In this document: piece by piece, positions 54,396 through 62,874 of the stretch
Numbering within the stretch: the stretch's first letter is position 1
Layout: every line of letters starts with the position of its first letter
NCBI GenBank assembly: GCA_934254915.1
Contig: CAKQMH010000007.1
Span: 1 to 64,000, forward strand
DNA from: an uncultured Alphaproteobacteria bacterium
GTDB lineage: Bacteria > Pseudomonadota > Alphaproteobacteria > RF32 > CAG-239
DNA: 64,000 nucleotides
Direction: 5' to 3'
The notes under the pieces: model-generated
Databases searched by the model: none
What the model saw: the letters and a program-made list of their open reading frames with translations, nothing else
Told to the model about the DNA's origin: nothing
Translations under genes and position numbers: made by a program

Positions 54396-55199
54396 ATGTC
54401 AAATATTCATGCTACCGCTGTTGTTGAAGATGGTGCGCAAATTGCCGCCACTGCCGAAATCGGACCTTTTTGCGTAATCAGCTCGCGCGCCAAAATCGGC
54501 GAAAATGTCCGCTTGATTGCTCATGTTACCGTTATGGGCGACACCACTATCGGCGATGGTACGATTGTTTTTCCGGGAGCTGTTTTGGGCGCCGGTCCGC
54601 AAGATCATGGTAATGAGTTCAAAACCGAAGCTAAACTGATTATCGGTAAAAATAATATTATCCGCGAAAATGTTACCATGCATGCCGGAACACCTAAAGA
54701 ACACTTTACTACCACCGTCGGCGACAACGGTATGTTTATGATTAACTCTCATATTGCGCATGACTGCGTAGTCGGCAATAATGTCATTATGACCAACAAT
54801 GCCGTTATCGGCGGACACGTACGCTTGGGCGATGGGGTTATTATCGGCGGCAACTCTGCCGTTCACCAGTTCTGCCGTATCGGCCGCAAAGCTATGATTG
54901 GCGGTATGTCCGGCGTTGACCGCGATGTTATCCCGTTTGCGATTGTTACCGGCGACCGCGGCAAATTGCGCGGCTTGAATGTCATCGGGTTGAAACGCAG
55001 CGGCTTTGAAGAAAGCGTTGTCAAATCTATCAGCCGTGCTTTTATGTTCATTTTCAAAGGCAAGACCGGTACTTTCGAAGAACGCTTGGTTGAAGCGCGT
55101 GAAAAATACAAAGATAATGAAATGGTTATGGAGCAAATCAAATTTATTGAGGAAGCTCTTAGCGGTCGCCGCAAAGTTATGATGGCTGACGATAAATAA
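54396..55199 (+). CDS. lpxA: UDP-N-acetylglucosamine acyltransferase LpxA
   Basis: First acylation of lipid A synthesis, transferring 3-hydroxyacyl from ACP to UDP-GlcNAc. The left-handed beta-helix is seen as hexapeptide repeats (IGENVR, IGDGTI, VGNNVI, LGDGVI); the catalytic His lies in NVTMHAGTPK. 267 residues. AAGGAAAAACTA precedes the ATG. lpxI and lpxB follow; lpxD and fabZ, often upstream in proteobacteria, are not here. Confidence 0.97.
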   Translation: MSNIHATAVVEDGAQIAATAEIGPFCVISSRAKIGENVRLIAHVTVMGDTTIGDGTIVFPGAVLGAGPQDHGNEFKTEAKLIIGKNNIIRENVTMHAGTPKEHFTTTVGDNGMFMINSHIAHDCVVGNNVIMTNNAVIGGHVRLGDGVIIGGNSAVHQFCRIGRKAMIGGMSGVDRDVIPFAIVTGDRGKLRGLNVIGLKRSGFEESVVKSISRAFMFIFKGKTGTFEERLVEAREKYKDNEMVMEQIKFIEEALSGRRKVMMADDK

Positions 55200-55224
55200 T
55201 TTTTTTGACTTAAGGTGACTCTTT

Positions 55225-56061
55225 ATGACCCCACAACGCAAACTCGGCATTATCGCCGGTGGCGGAACTATCCCGCATATGCTGATTGAGCATTGCCGTC
55301 AAACTGGCCGACCATACTTTGTTTTGGCGATTGAAGGCAATGCCGATAAAGCTTTGGTAAATGAACAGATTCCTCACCAATGGATACGTATCGGGCAGGC
55401 CGGTACGGGATTTAAGCGTCTGGCTGAAGAAAAAGTTCAGGATGTGGTCATGATTGGTACTATTCACCGCCCTAGCTTTTTTGATTTAGTGCCGGATTTG
55501 CGTACAACGGCTTTTTTTGCCAAAATCGGCACTAAAGCTTTGGGCGATGACGGTATTCTGCGCGCTTTGGTCAAAGAAATCGAAAGAGAAGGTATGGTTG
55601 TCCGCGGTATCCACGAGGTTATGGCCGATTTGTTGGTCAAGGAAGGCGTGCTTGGCCGTCACAAACCCGACAAACAGGCTTTGAGTGATATCCGCCGCGG
55701 GGTCGAAGTTGCCACCGCATTGGGGCAGGTCGATGTCGGACAATCAGTCGTCGTACAGCAGGGCTTGGTGCTTGGCGTTGAAGGTATTGAAGGCACGGAT
55801 GAGCTTATCCGCCGCTGTGGAGATTATCGCCGCAAAGGTGTCGGCGGGGTTTTGGTCAAACTGCGTAAACCGCAGCAGGATATGCGGATTGACCTGCCGA
55901 CCATTGGCCCGCGTTCGGTTATTCGCGCTAAGGAAAGCGGTCTGCGCGGTATTGTCGTCCACGCCGGCAACGGTTTGATTGTAGATGAGGCCGAGGTTAT
56001 CAAACTGGCTGATAAAGAAGGACTGTTTGTTATGGGGGTAAATCCGAATGACTATCGCTGA
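55225..56061 (+). CDS. lpxI: UDP-2,3-diacylglucosamine pyrophosphatase LpxI
   Basis: Hydrolyses UDP-2,3-diacylglucosamine to lipid X, the role LpxH plays in enterobacteria. The N-terminus LGIIAGGGTIPHMLIEHC and C-terminal blocks GVGGVLVKLRKPQQDMRIDL and DLPTIGPRSVIRA are typical of the LpxI family of alphaproteobacteria. 278 residues. It starts 25 bases after lpxA and overlaps lpxB by 14 bases. Confidence 0.94.
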   Translation: MTPQRKLGIIAGGGTIPHMLIEHCRQTGRPYFVLAIEGNADKALVNEQIPHQWIRIGQAGTGFKRLAEEKVQDVVMIGTIHRPSFFDLVPDLRTTAFFAKIGTKALGDDGILRALVKEIEREGMVVRGIHEVMADLLVKEGVLGRHKPDKQALSDIRRGVEVATALGQVDVGQSVVVQQGLVLGVEGIEGTDELIRRCGDYRRKGVGGVLVKLRKPQQDMRIDLPTIGPRSVIRAKESGLRGIVVHAGNGLIVDEAEVIKLADKEGLFVMGVNPNDYR

Positions 56062-57226
56062 GCAACCATTGAAAGTTTATCTGATTGCCGGTGAACCGAG
56101 CGGTGATTTGCTTGGTTCGCGCCTGATGCGTGCCCTGCGCCGCAAAACCGCGGGTAAGGTTGAATTTTTTGGACTTGGCGGCGATACCATGGAAGCTGAA
56201 GGACTTAAGCCGCTGTTTGATATTTCGGATTTGGCAATTATGGGCTTGATTGAGGTCATTCCCAGTATTCCTAAAGTTTTGCGCCATATCAAAGAAACTG
56301 TCGCCGACATCTTGCGTGTTCAGCCGGATATTGTCATAACGATTGACAGCTGGAGTTTTTCCGCCCGCGTTCATCAAAAACTTCGCCAGCTCAAAACCGG
56401 TATTCCACAATTGCACTATGTCGCTCCGCAAGTTTGGGCTTGGAAGAAAAAACGTGCCAAGACCATGTATAAATACATTGACGCCTTAATGACGCTGCTT
56501 CCGCAAGAACCCAAATATTTTACACCTTATCATTTGGAAACGGTTTTTGTCGGACATCCGGTAATCGAAAGCGAAGTTTTACAGGCTGACGGCAATGAAT
56601 TTCGCCGTCAATATCAAATTCCTGATAATAAGAAAATCATCACGATTTTGCCTGGCTCAAGGCATAATGAAGTCGGCCGTCTGTTGCCGGTTTTTGCTGA
56701 GGCTGCCCGCCGGTTGTTGGCGCAAAATCCCGATTTCTATTTTGTGATTCCCACGGTGCGAACCGTCGCCCGCCATGTTAAGGCCGAAGCTGCCAAGCTT
56801 AATTTGCCGTTGTTGGTGGTCGAAAGCCAGCAGGATCGCTACAATGCGTTTCGTGCGTCATCGGCCGCTATTGCCGCTTCCGGCACGGTTGCGTTGGAGT
56901 TGGCAATTTGCCGGATTCCGCATATTATCGGCTATAAGGTATCGCCGCTGACCGCCTTTATTGCCGACAAATTCTTAAAAATTCAGTTTGTAAACTTATC
57001 AAATATCATGCTTGGACGCGAGGTTGTTCCTGAATTGTTGCAAGAACAGTGTATCGCCGGCAACATTGTTCGTTATATTAATGAGTTGCTGTCGCACGGC
57101 GAATTATACCATCGCCAAATGGATGGTTTTGATAAAGTCAAAGCATTGTTAAGTAACGGCGAACAAACTCCAAGTGACAATGCCGCCGATTTTATTTTGG
57201 ATTTGATTTCACGGACACGCCGCTGA
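56048..57226 (+). CDS. lpxB: Lipid-A-disaccharide synthase LpxB
   Basis: Glycosyltransferase that joins lipid X and UDP-diacylglucosamine into the lipid A disaccharide. The N-terminal signature LIAGEPSGDLLGSRLM and the blocks VAPQVWAWKKKRAKTM and ILPGSRHNEVGRLLPVF are diagnostic. 392 residues. Translationally coupled to lpxI. Confidence 0.97.
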   Translation: MTIAEQPLKVYLIAGEPSGDLLGSRLMRALRRKTAGKVEFFGLGGDTMEAEGLKPLFDISDLAIMGLIEVIPSIPKVLRHIKETVADILRVQPDIVITIDSWSFSARVHQKLRQLKTGIPQLHYVAPQVWAWKKKRAKTMYKYIDALMTLLPQEPKYFTPYHLETVFVGHPVIESEVLQADGNEFRRQYQIPDNKKIITILPGSRHNEVGRLLPVFAEAARRLLAQNPDFYFVIPTVRTVARHVKAEAAKLNLPLLVVESQQDRYNAFRASSAAIAASGTVALELAICRIPHIIGYKVSPLTAFIADKFLKIQFVNLSNIMLGREVVPELLQEQCIAGNIVRYINELLSHGELYHRQMDGFDKVKALLSNGEQTPSDNAADFILDLISRTRR

Positions 57227-57228
57227 GA

Positions 57229-57477
57229 TTATTCCGCCACACATTTGTGGTAATAGCTGCAGCCTTCGGCTTCGCAATCAACCATTTTTTCACCGGCCGG
57301 ACAAATCGTGGTCGTCAGGTCATATCCGACACAGGCTTCCGAACAAGTCGTTTCCAAAGCTGCCCCGCTTCCCACAATCGGGAGCGAAGATGTATATTCG
57401 GTAATCGATTGTACGCGGGCATCGGCGGTAGCAGCTATGCCCATAGCTAATGCAAAGCAAAGAATTTTAATTTTCAT
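57229..57477 (-). CDS. Small secreted cysteine-rich protein C
   Basis: 82 residues from ATG 57477, with GAGGTGG upstream. A signal peptide (ILCFALAMGIAATADA) is followed by a mature part with six Cys in the last 40 residues: TTCSEACVGYD, TTICPAGEKMVDC, EGCSYYHKC. The CPAG and CxYxxxC spacing recalls modules of the large cysteine-rich proteins at 40752-44992, so it may belong to the same family. It is convergent with lpxB and separated by two bases. No function is known to me. Confidence 0.65.
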   Translation of the reverse strand: MKIKILCFALAMGIAATADARVQSITEYTSSLPIVGSGAALETTCSEACVGYDLTTTICPAGEKMVDCEAEGCSYYHKCVAE

Positions 57478-57586
57478 TGTCCACCTCATTTGGCTAAAAC
57501 TACATTTCATTGTAATTTGTAAAAGTTAATTTATTGCAAATAAGCATAATTTATATTAAATTAGCCGCGACAAAGGAAAGAGAACT

Positions 57587-59656
57587 ATGCGTTTGTGGTG
57601 GTATCATTTTAAGGAACAGATTTTAGCCGGACAAAACCGTTGGGGATTGTGGCTGCCGGTGTTGTTCGGCTGTGGTATCGGGTTATATTTTGCTTTGCCG
57701 TTTGAACCGTCCAAATGGTTTACGGTTGCGGTAGTCGAGCTTTTAATCATCACTGCCGTTATTTTTCGCTGCTCGCTGGCGGTGCTTTATGCTTTGCTTA
57801 TTCCGACCTTTGTTGTTTTGGGGTTTGCCACCATTCAAATCCGCACTCTCTATTTAGCCTCCAAACAAGTTGCTGTTCCGACAGATTCTTTATATCTGCG
57901 CGGACGTATTAAATATTTGGATTACAATTCACGCGGCAATCAACGCCTGATTTTAGATCAGCTGCAAGATTTTGAACGCCGACCGTTGGCGGGAGAATTT
58001 CGGATAAGCTTGCGCCCGCAGGCGGAAAAACTGCAGTCGGGGCAATGTGTTGAATTGGTGGCCAAACTTATGCCGCGTCCGCAGGCGGCTTTGCCGACCG
58101 GCTATCAGTTTGACCGTAAAAGTTTTTATCTTGGCATTTCGGGCAGTGGCTATGCCGAAAGTCGGGTTTTGCCGATAATTTGCGCCGCTGGTTCGTCTTG
58201 GACGGATAAAATTAGTTTCGTGGTATCGGCTTTGCGCACCAAAGTTATTGACCATATCAAATCAATGCTGCCGCCGGATGAGGCCGCGGTGACTGCCGCT
58301 ATTATTGCCGGCGAACAAGGCGGCATCAACAGCCGCTTGCTGAACCATTATCGAGATTCGGGATTGGCACATTTCTTATCAATCTCCGGCCTGCATATGA
58401 GTATGATAGCGGGAATGATGTTTTTTCTGATACGTCTGATGACGGCAATGTTCCCGCCGTTGGCTTTACGCTGCGATTCTAAGAAAATTGCGGCTTTTTT
58501 CGCCATAGTTATGAGTATGGTTTACTTGGTTATCTCCGGTTCTGCCATTCCGGCACAACGGGCGTTTATTATGACTTTTATTGTCTTGTTGGGTGTTTTG
58601 TTCGATCGTCGCGCGATTTCAATGCACACCATCGCTTGGGCGGCATTTATTGTCTTGTTTATCAGTCCTGAGGCTCTGATTGGTGCCAGTTTTCAAATGT
58701 CTTTTGCCGCCGTGATAGCGCTGGTTGCTTTTTATGAAAAATATGCCGGTGCTTTGCAGCGATTTTTACGCGGCCGCGGTGACAAGCTGCAATCGCTGCC
58801 GTTGTGCATCGTGAAAATTCTATTTGCTTATATTATCGGTATTTTGCTTTCGGACTTAGTGGCCAGTTTGGCTACATTGCCGTTTGCCATTTATCATTTT
58901 AACCGCATTGCCTTGTTTACGAGTTTAGCCAACCTGTTGGCCGGACCGGTTATCGGTCTGCTGATTATGCCGTTTACGCTGTTATCCTTGGTTGCAATGC
59001 CGTTCGGAATGGATTATGTGGATATAAAAATTGTCGGTTTCGGAGTTTCTCTGGTTAACCAAATTACAGCTTGGGTCAGCAGTCTTCCGGATGCGGCTTA
59101 CCTGATACCGTCTATGCCGGCATGGGGCTTGGTATTGATTGCTTTAGGCGGCTTGTGGCTGGCAATATGGCAAACCTCAATCCGGCGTTGGGGAATGCTG
59201 CCGCTGATTATCGGTTTCTTAAGTATCGCAGTGGTGCGTCAGCCCGATATGCTGATTTCGTATGACGGTCGCTTGATAGCCCTGCAGGACAAGCAGCATA
59301 ATATGGTCATTTTACCGGCTCGCGGCAATAAGTTTATGCAGGATGTCTGGCTTAACAAAACGGCATCTCATCCGCTGACTGATGAGCAAAAATCTTTGCT
59401 GCGCGAGATTTATTATCAAGGCAAAACCGCTAAAGACTGGTTGGATTTGGCGTGTCGTCCGGATGAATGTTTGTATCAAAATCGAGTTGTTATATCGCAA
59501 ACCAAGTCGATAACTATTGACGGTAAAACATTGCCGCTTTCTTCCGGAGGAACAACGGCAGTATATTTGTCAAATGCCGGATTTAAACTTTATACCGTAC
59601 GCGATTATATCGGTAATCGCCCATGGAACAGCGGAGGGATAAATGGAAAAAATTGA
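57587..59656 (+). CDS. ComEC/Rec2-family membrane protein
   Basis: 689 residues, with N-terminal membrane helices, a DUF4131-like soluble region (about 90-215), and the Competence domain with multiple membrane segments (about 240-520), including LAHFLSISGLHMSMIAGMMF, the family's hallmark, and GSAIPAQRAFIMT. ComEC forms the DNA-uptake channel. The C-terminal 150 residues do not show the metallo-beta-lactamase HxHxDH motif of Gram-positive ComEC. Other competence genes are not nearby. Confidence 0.9.
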   Translation: MRLWWYHFKEQILAGQNRWGLWLPVLFGCGIGLYFALPFEPSKWFTVAVVELLIITAVIFRCSLAVLYALLIPTFVVLGFATIQIRTLYLASKQVAVPTDSLYLRGRIKYLDYNSRGNQRLILDQLQDFERRPLAGEFRISLRPQAEKLQSGQCVELVAKLMPRPQAALPTGYQFDRKSFYLGISGSGYAESRVLPIICAAGSSWTDKISFVVSALRTKVIDHIKSMLPPDEAAVTAAIIAGEQGGINSRLLNHYRDSGLAHFLSISGLHMSMIAGMMFFLIRLMTAMFPPLALRCDSKKIAAFFAIVMSMVYLVISGSAIPAQRAFIMTFIVLLGVLFDRRAISMHTIAWAAFIVLFISPEALIGASFQMSFAAVIALVAFYEKYAGALQRFLRGRGDKLQSLPLCIVKILFAYIIGILLSDLVASLATLPFAIYHFNRIALFTSLANLLAGPVIGLLIMPFTLLSLVAMPFGMDYVDIKIVGFGVSLVNQITAWVSSLPDAAYLIPSMPAWGLVLIALGGLWLAIWQTSIRRWGMLPLIIGFLSIAVVRQPDMLISYDGRLIALQDKQHNMVILPARGNKFMQDVWLNKTASHPLTDEQKSLLREIYYQGKTAKDWLDLACRPDECLYQNRVVISQTKSITIDGKTLPLSSGGTTAVYLSNAGFKLYTVRDYIGNRPWNSGGINGKN

Positions 59657-60119
59657 CAAGACTAATGTAATGCGTATTTTCGACAAGCATAAAATCAATT
59701 ATCAAACCTATTCTTATGCCGACCATCCCACAACCTGTGGCACTGAGGTTGCAGCATTATTGGGGCAAAATCCGGCACAGGTGTTCAAAACCCTGGTTAC
59801 TGTCAGCAAATCCAAGCACTATTATGTCTTTATGCTGCCGGTTGAAGATGAGCTTGATCTTAAAAAAGCGGCTGCCGCTGTCGGTGAAAAAGCGGTTGAT
59901 ATGCTTAAATCTAAAGAATTACTGCCGTTGACCGGCTATATTCACGGCGGTTGCTCGCCGGTGGGGATGAAAAAGTTTTTTACCACCACCATTCATCAAA
60001 CCGCCGCCAATTTTCCGACCATAATTTTCAGTGCCGGCAAGATTGGTTATCAGGTTGAGACATCAATTTCTGAGCTGCAAAAGGTTATTCCGTTTAAGTT
60101 GGCAGATATTATCGCCTGA
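59643..60119 (+). CDS. ybaK: YbaK/EbsC-type aminoacyl-tRNA deacylase
   Basis: Trans-editing enzyme that hydrolyses mischarged Cys-tRNA-Pro. 158 residues; the YbaK pattern is clear in FKTLVTVSKSKHYYVFMLPV, the conserved Lys of that block, and GYIHGGCSPVGMKK. It overlaps the ComEC gene by 14 bases. Assignment to YbaK rather than another INS-domain deacylase is likely from the GGCSPVG block. Confidence 0.9.
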   Translation: MEKIDKTNVMRIFDKHKINYQTYSYADHPTTCGTEVAALLGQNPAQVFKTLVTVSKSKHYYVFMLPVEDELDLKKAAAAVGEKAVDMLKSKELLPLTGYIHGGCSPVGMKKFFTTTIHQTAANFPTIIFSAGKIGYQVETSISELQKVIPFKLADIIA

Positions 60120-60125
60120 AAAAAT

Positions 60126-60157
60126 AAACCCGAGCGTAATTTAATACGTTCGGGTTT
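60126..60157. terminator. Terminator between ybaK and the unknown gene
   Basis: AAACCCGAGCGTA and TACGTTCGGGTTT pair over thirteen bases with one wobble, between convergent genes. Confidence 0.8.
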
Positions 60158-60161
60158 AGTC

Positions 60162-61139
60162 TTAGAAACCTAGGTCAAATCCGCTGTGTGGAGCGTAGGA
60201 TGATTTGTCGCTGCCAATGCAGACAAACAAACCTTCTTCGTTTTTGGCAAAGCGTTCGTTTTCCGTCCAACTTTCTTTCAGTTTTCCGTTCTCATAGCGT
60301 TGCTTGGGTTCTGCAATGAAAAAACCGGCACGTTCAGGTTCGTACTGAAAGTGGGCATCTTTGCCGAATTCCGTGATGTAACACAATGTGCCGTTGATGT
60401 CTTGATAAAGATGTGTGTCAATGATAATCAACTCATCATCAAGCGGTTGCACCAACACATCTTTGCCGATAAACATCAAACTTTTGTCTGCGCCGCGATA
60501 AAAGTCATAGCTTTTACTGTATATGACCGGCGCACTCAGAAAGTCAAAGCTGTTCCAACTGAATTGCAAAATCGGTGACAAAGCTTCCGGCGTACCTAGT
60601 ACAATATGATAAGCGCTGGTGTTGTCGCAGATTAGTAAAGTGTTTTTATCATACAGGCGGTATTGCACTGCCGGTATTGATTCACAGTTATAAGCGCAAA
60701 TCGGTACAAACCGACGTAATTCTGAAGGTTCGGCTTTAGCCAGAGCCTCTTTATACCATACGCTTTTCAGTACATCAGCAGAAATCTTGCAGTCTTGACG
60801 CCCGATTTTACATAAAGCGTTATTAACTTTGGCCAGCACCGTTTTCAACCGCAGAAGCTGATAAAGGTTGGGAACCATTTCATCAATAGTCGGAAATGGT
60901 TTGGCAACATTTTTGGCCGGCTTAAACGTACGGTCGAATTTGGGTAACGGAATAAATAAGTGTTCATCAATAAAAATTCCATATATTTTATCAGGAATAG
61001 GGTCGGTGGATGATACTCCGCCTTTAAGAAGATATTGTCCGCTTTTAGTTGATTGACTTAATAATCCGCCTTCAAAGCTGCTGGTATTATAGCAAGCAAC
61101 TTTTGCTGATACCGGAAATTTTACTCGTTTCATAAACAT
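60162..61139 (-). CDS. Hypothetical protein, beta-rich
   Basis: 325 residues without signal peptide or membrane segment. Short strand-like segments recur along the chain (NTLLICDNTSAYHIVL, DKSLMFIGKDVLVQPL, DELIIIDTHLYQDI), which could suggest a propeller or beta-sandwich fold. Neither start (ATG 61139 or ATG 61133) has a clear ribosome binding site. It stands alone. Not recognised. Confidence 0.55.
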   Translation of the reverse strand: MFMKRVKFPVSAKVACYNTSSFEGGLLSQSTKSGQYLLKGGVSSTDPIPDKIYGIFIDEHLFIPLPKFDRTFKPAKNVAKPFPTIDEMVPNLYQLLRLKTVLAKVNNALCKIGRQDCKISADVLKSVWYKEALAKAEPSELRRFVPICAYNCESIPAVQYRLYDKNTLLICDNTSAYHIVLGTPEALSPILQFSWNSFDFLSAPVIYSKSYDFYRGADKSLMFIGKDVLVQPLDDELIIIDTHLYQDINGTLCYITEFGKDAHFQYEPERAGFFIAEPKQRYENGKLKESWTENERFAKNEEGLFVCIGSDKSSYAPHSGFDLGF

Positions 61140-61213
61140 TAAATAATTTGATTAGTAATTTTTTGATTGTTACTAACTTATGCTTTTTGTCTAAAATGTC
61201 AATATCAAATTTT

Positions 61214-61714
61214 TTATTTGGAGGCTAAAGCGTGTTCCAATTCCAACAGTTTAATCTTAATATCAATTCCGCCGTCATAACCGGTCAACTTGCCGTTAGC
61301 TCCCATAACGCGGTGGCAGGGTACAATAATAGCAATCGGGTTATGTCCGACTGCGCCGCCGACCGCTTGAGCTGACATTTTGCCGCCTCGAGGAGTGATT
61401 TTTTGTACAATATCGCCATAAGTAATGGTTGTGCCGTAGGGAATTTGCCACAAGATTGCCCAAACTTTGTGCTGAAAAATTGTGCCGCTTGCCTTTAGCG
61501 GAAAATCAATCACCGGATTTCGACCGGCAAAATACTCATCCAGCCAGCGGCAGACTTTTTGTAAAACACGGCTGCTTTTTCCATCACAACAATCGCGCGG
61601 CAGATTTTCCTCATAACCGCGCTGCCCTTTAATCGACAACAACGTTAAATTCTCATCATCAGCCGTTAAATAGATTTTGCCGACCGGTGAATTATAGTGC
61701 CGTGCATAAATCAT
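61214..61714 (-). CDS. ogt: Methylated-DNA-protein-cysteine methyltransferase (Ogt-like)
   Basis: Suicide repair protein that takes methyl from O6-methylguanine. The acceptor Cys is C133 in IVPCHRVMG. The block AILWQIPYGTTITYGDI is the DNA-binding region, and an N-terminal ribonuclease-like domain precedes it. 166 residues. The 3' neighbour on the same strand is the unknown gene at 60162; upstream, 14 bases away, is a small membrane protein. Confidence 0.95.
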   Translation of the reverse strand: MIYARHYNSPVGKIYLTADDENLTLLSIKGQRGYEENLPRDCCDGKSSRVLQKVCRWLDEYFAGRNPVIDFPLKASGTIFQHKVWAILWQIPYGTTITYGDIVQKITPRGGKMSAQAVGGAVGHNPIAIIVPCHRVMGANGKLTGYDGGIDIKIKLLELEHALASK

Positions 61715-61728
61715 TGTGTTGTTCTTAA

Positions 61729-62136
61729 TCAGGCTTTCTTTTTTAAGATTATCTGTCGCACAAAAGCCGCAGCCAAAGATACCGGTAAGCCGATTGTCAT
61801 GGTATAATTCAGAATGTTGCCCATGAACTCAATGCTTTGTTCATTTCCGCCTTCAAAAGTCGCAATCACCAAAATAGCCACCAATCCGAAAATCGCAGCA
61901 TACGGAATCCAGCCGATAGCAATCAGGTAATAGGAAACACGCGGTAATTTTTCAATGATTTTGTAAATAAATTTGGGCGTTTTGTTAAAGCACAGCATCA
62001 ACATACACAAAGTGAAAATTGCTAACAACAAAGATAAAACTCCGTCGCCGAAAGAATTGCCCATAAAGGTAAACGGTGCGCCCAAAACTCCGTATAATCC
62101 GCCCAAAACCAAAGCTTCGTTTGACCAATATTTCAT
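61729..62136 (-). CDS. Small membrane protein of unknown function
   Basis: 135 residues with about four membrane segments (near 8-25, 32-50, 65-88 and 100-125). ATG 62136 has AAAGGAG seven bases upstream; a longer ATG 62163 would add nine residues. It is followed by ogt after 14 bases, so probably one transcript. No family recognised. Confidence 0.6.
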   Translation of the reverse strand: MKYWSNEALVLGGLYGVLGAPFTFMGNSFGDGVLSLLLAIFTLCMLMLCFNKTPKFIYKIIEKLPRVSYYLIAIGWIPYAAIFGLVAILVIATFEGGNEQSIEFMGNILNYTMTIGLPVSLAAAFVRQIILKKKA

Positions 62137-62214
62137 AATATCGCTCCTTTGTTTTGTTGTCATAATATCTCAAGTATAATTTTGTTTGGTTAAAATAGCA
62201 ATATTTAAAACTTA

Positions 62215-62241
62215 AAAGTGCCGAAACGGATTCGGCACTTT
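62215..62241 (-). terminator. Terminator after the glycine-zipper lipoprotein gene
   Basis: AAAGTGCCGAA and TTCGGCACTTT form an eleven-base perfect stem with a five-base loop. The minus-strand tail is T-rich. Confidence 0.85.
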
Positions 62242-62266
62242 GACTTAAACTGCTGATAAGCAAAAT

Positions 62267-62725
62267 TTAGTAGTTGGCAGGAATAACGCGGGCTTGTTTG
62301 CCGTACAACACGATGCATTTTTGTCCCGGTGTCAACAAAACGTCATTTCCCTGCGTAATGGTAACCAAATTTCCGTTGTCGAGTTGGACGACATATTCAT
62401 ATCCGCCCTGATTCGACAAAGCGCCTTGTGCTGCATCACCGGCCATACCGCCGAGAACCGCACCGCCGATAGCCCCCAATACGTGAACGGCATCATTTCC
62501 GCCGATCATTGAACCGGCTACACCGCCGGCCGCGCCGCCCAACAGCATTCCGGCGTTATTATCGCTCTGAACCTGAACCTGACGGACACTGACGATTGTA
62601 CCTTTAAGTGCGCGGTTTACCTGCCCGGTGCTGGCGGTAGCATATTCATTAGCTCCGATTCTGGACGTGCAGGCGTTAAGCATCAACGCCAACGGCAATA
62701 CCAACATAATGGCAAATCTTTTCAT
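62267..62725 (-). CDS. Glycine-zipper lipoprotein (SlyB / 17-kDa antigen type)
   Basis: 152 residues. A lipoprotein signal with lipobox LNAC (Cys19) is followed by a Gly/Ala-rich hydrophobic stretch with zipper spacing (GMLLGGAAGGVAGSMIGG and IGGAVLGGMAGDAAQG, about residues 58-105) and a C-terminal beta domain. Such proteins sit in the outer membrane and stabilise the envelope. AAAGGAG precedes the ATG. Confidence 0.88.
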   Translation of the reverse strand: MKRFAIMLVLPLALMLNACTSRIGANEYATASTGQVNRALKGTIVSVRQVQVQSDNNAGMLLGGAAGGVAGSMIGGNDAVHVLGAIGGAVLGGMAGDAAQGALSNQGGYEYVVQLDNGNLVTITQGNDVLLTPGQKCIVLYGKQARVIPANY

Positions 62726-62874
62726 AAGTTATCTCCTTTGTGTTTATGACTTTTTCAACCTTAATACGCAGATAAAAAAATGTCAATCTAGACAAGTCGT
62801 AAATCTTGTAATATAGTCATCACGCGATTACCGGCAGTAATCGGATAAATATCGAAATTTAAGGAATAGGATAA

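Noticed and set aside
54399..55250. Long open frame of 283 codons on the minus strand over lpxA
   Set aside because: It lies fully antisense to a certain gene and has no family features. Such frames arise from codon bias in lpxA.
62726..62874. T-box or other leader riboswitch before asnS
   Set aside because: No conserved T-box sequence or terminator pair is present; only a small GATTAC/GTAATC palindrome at about 62827-62843.
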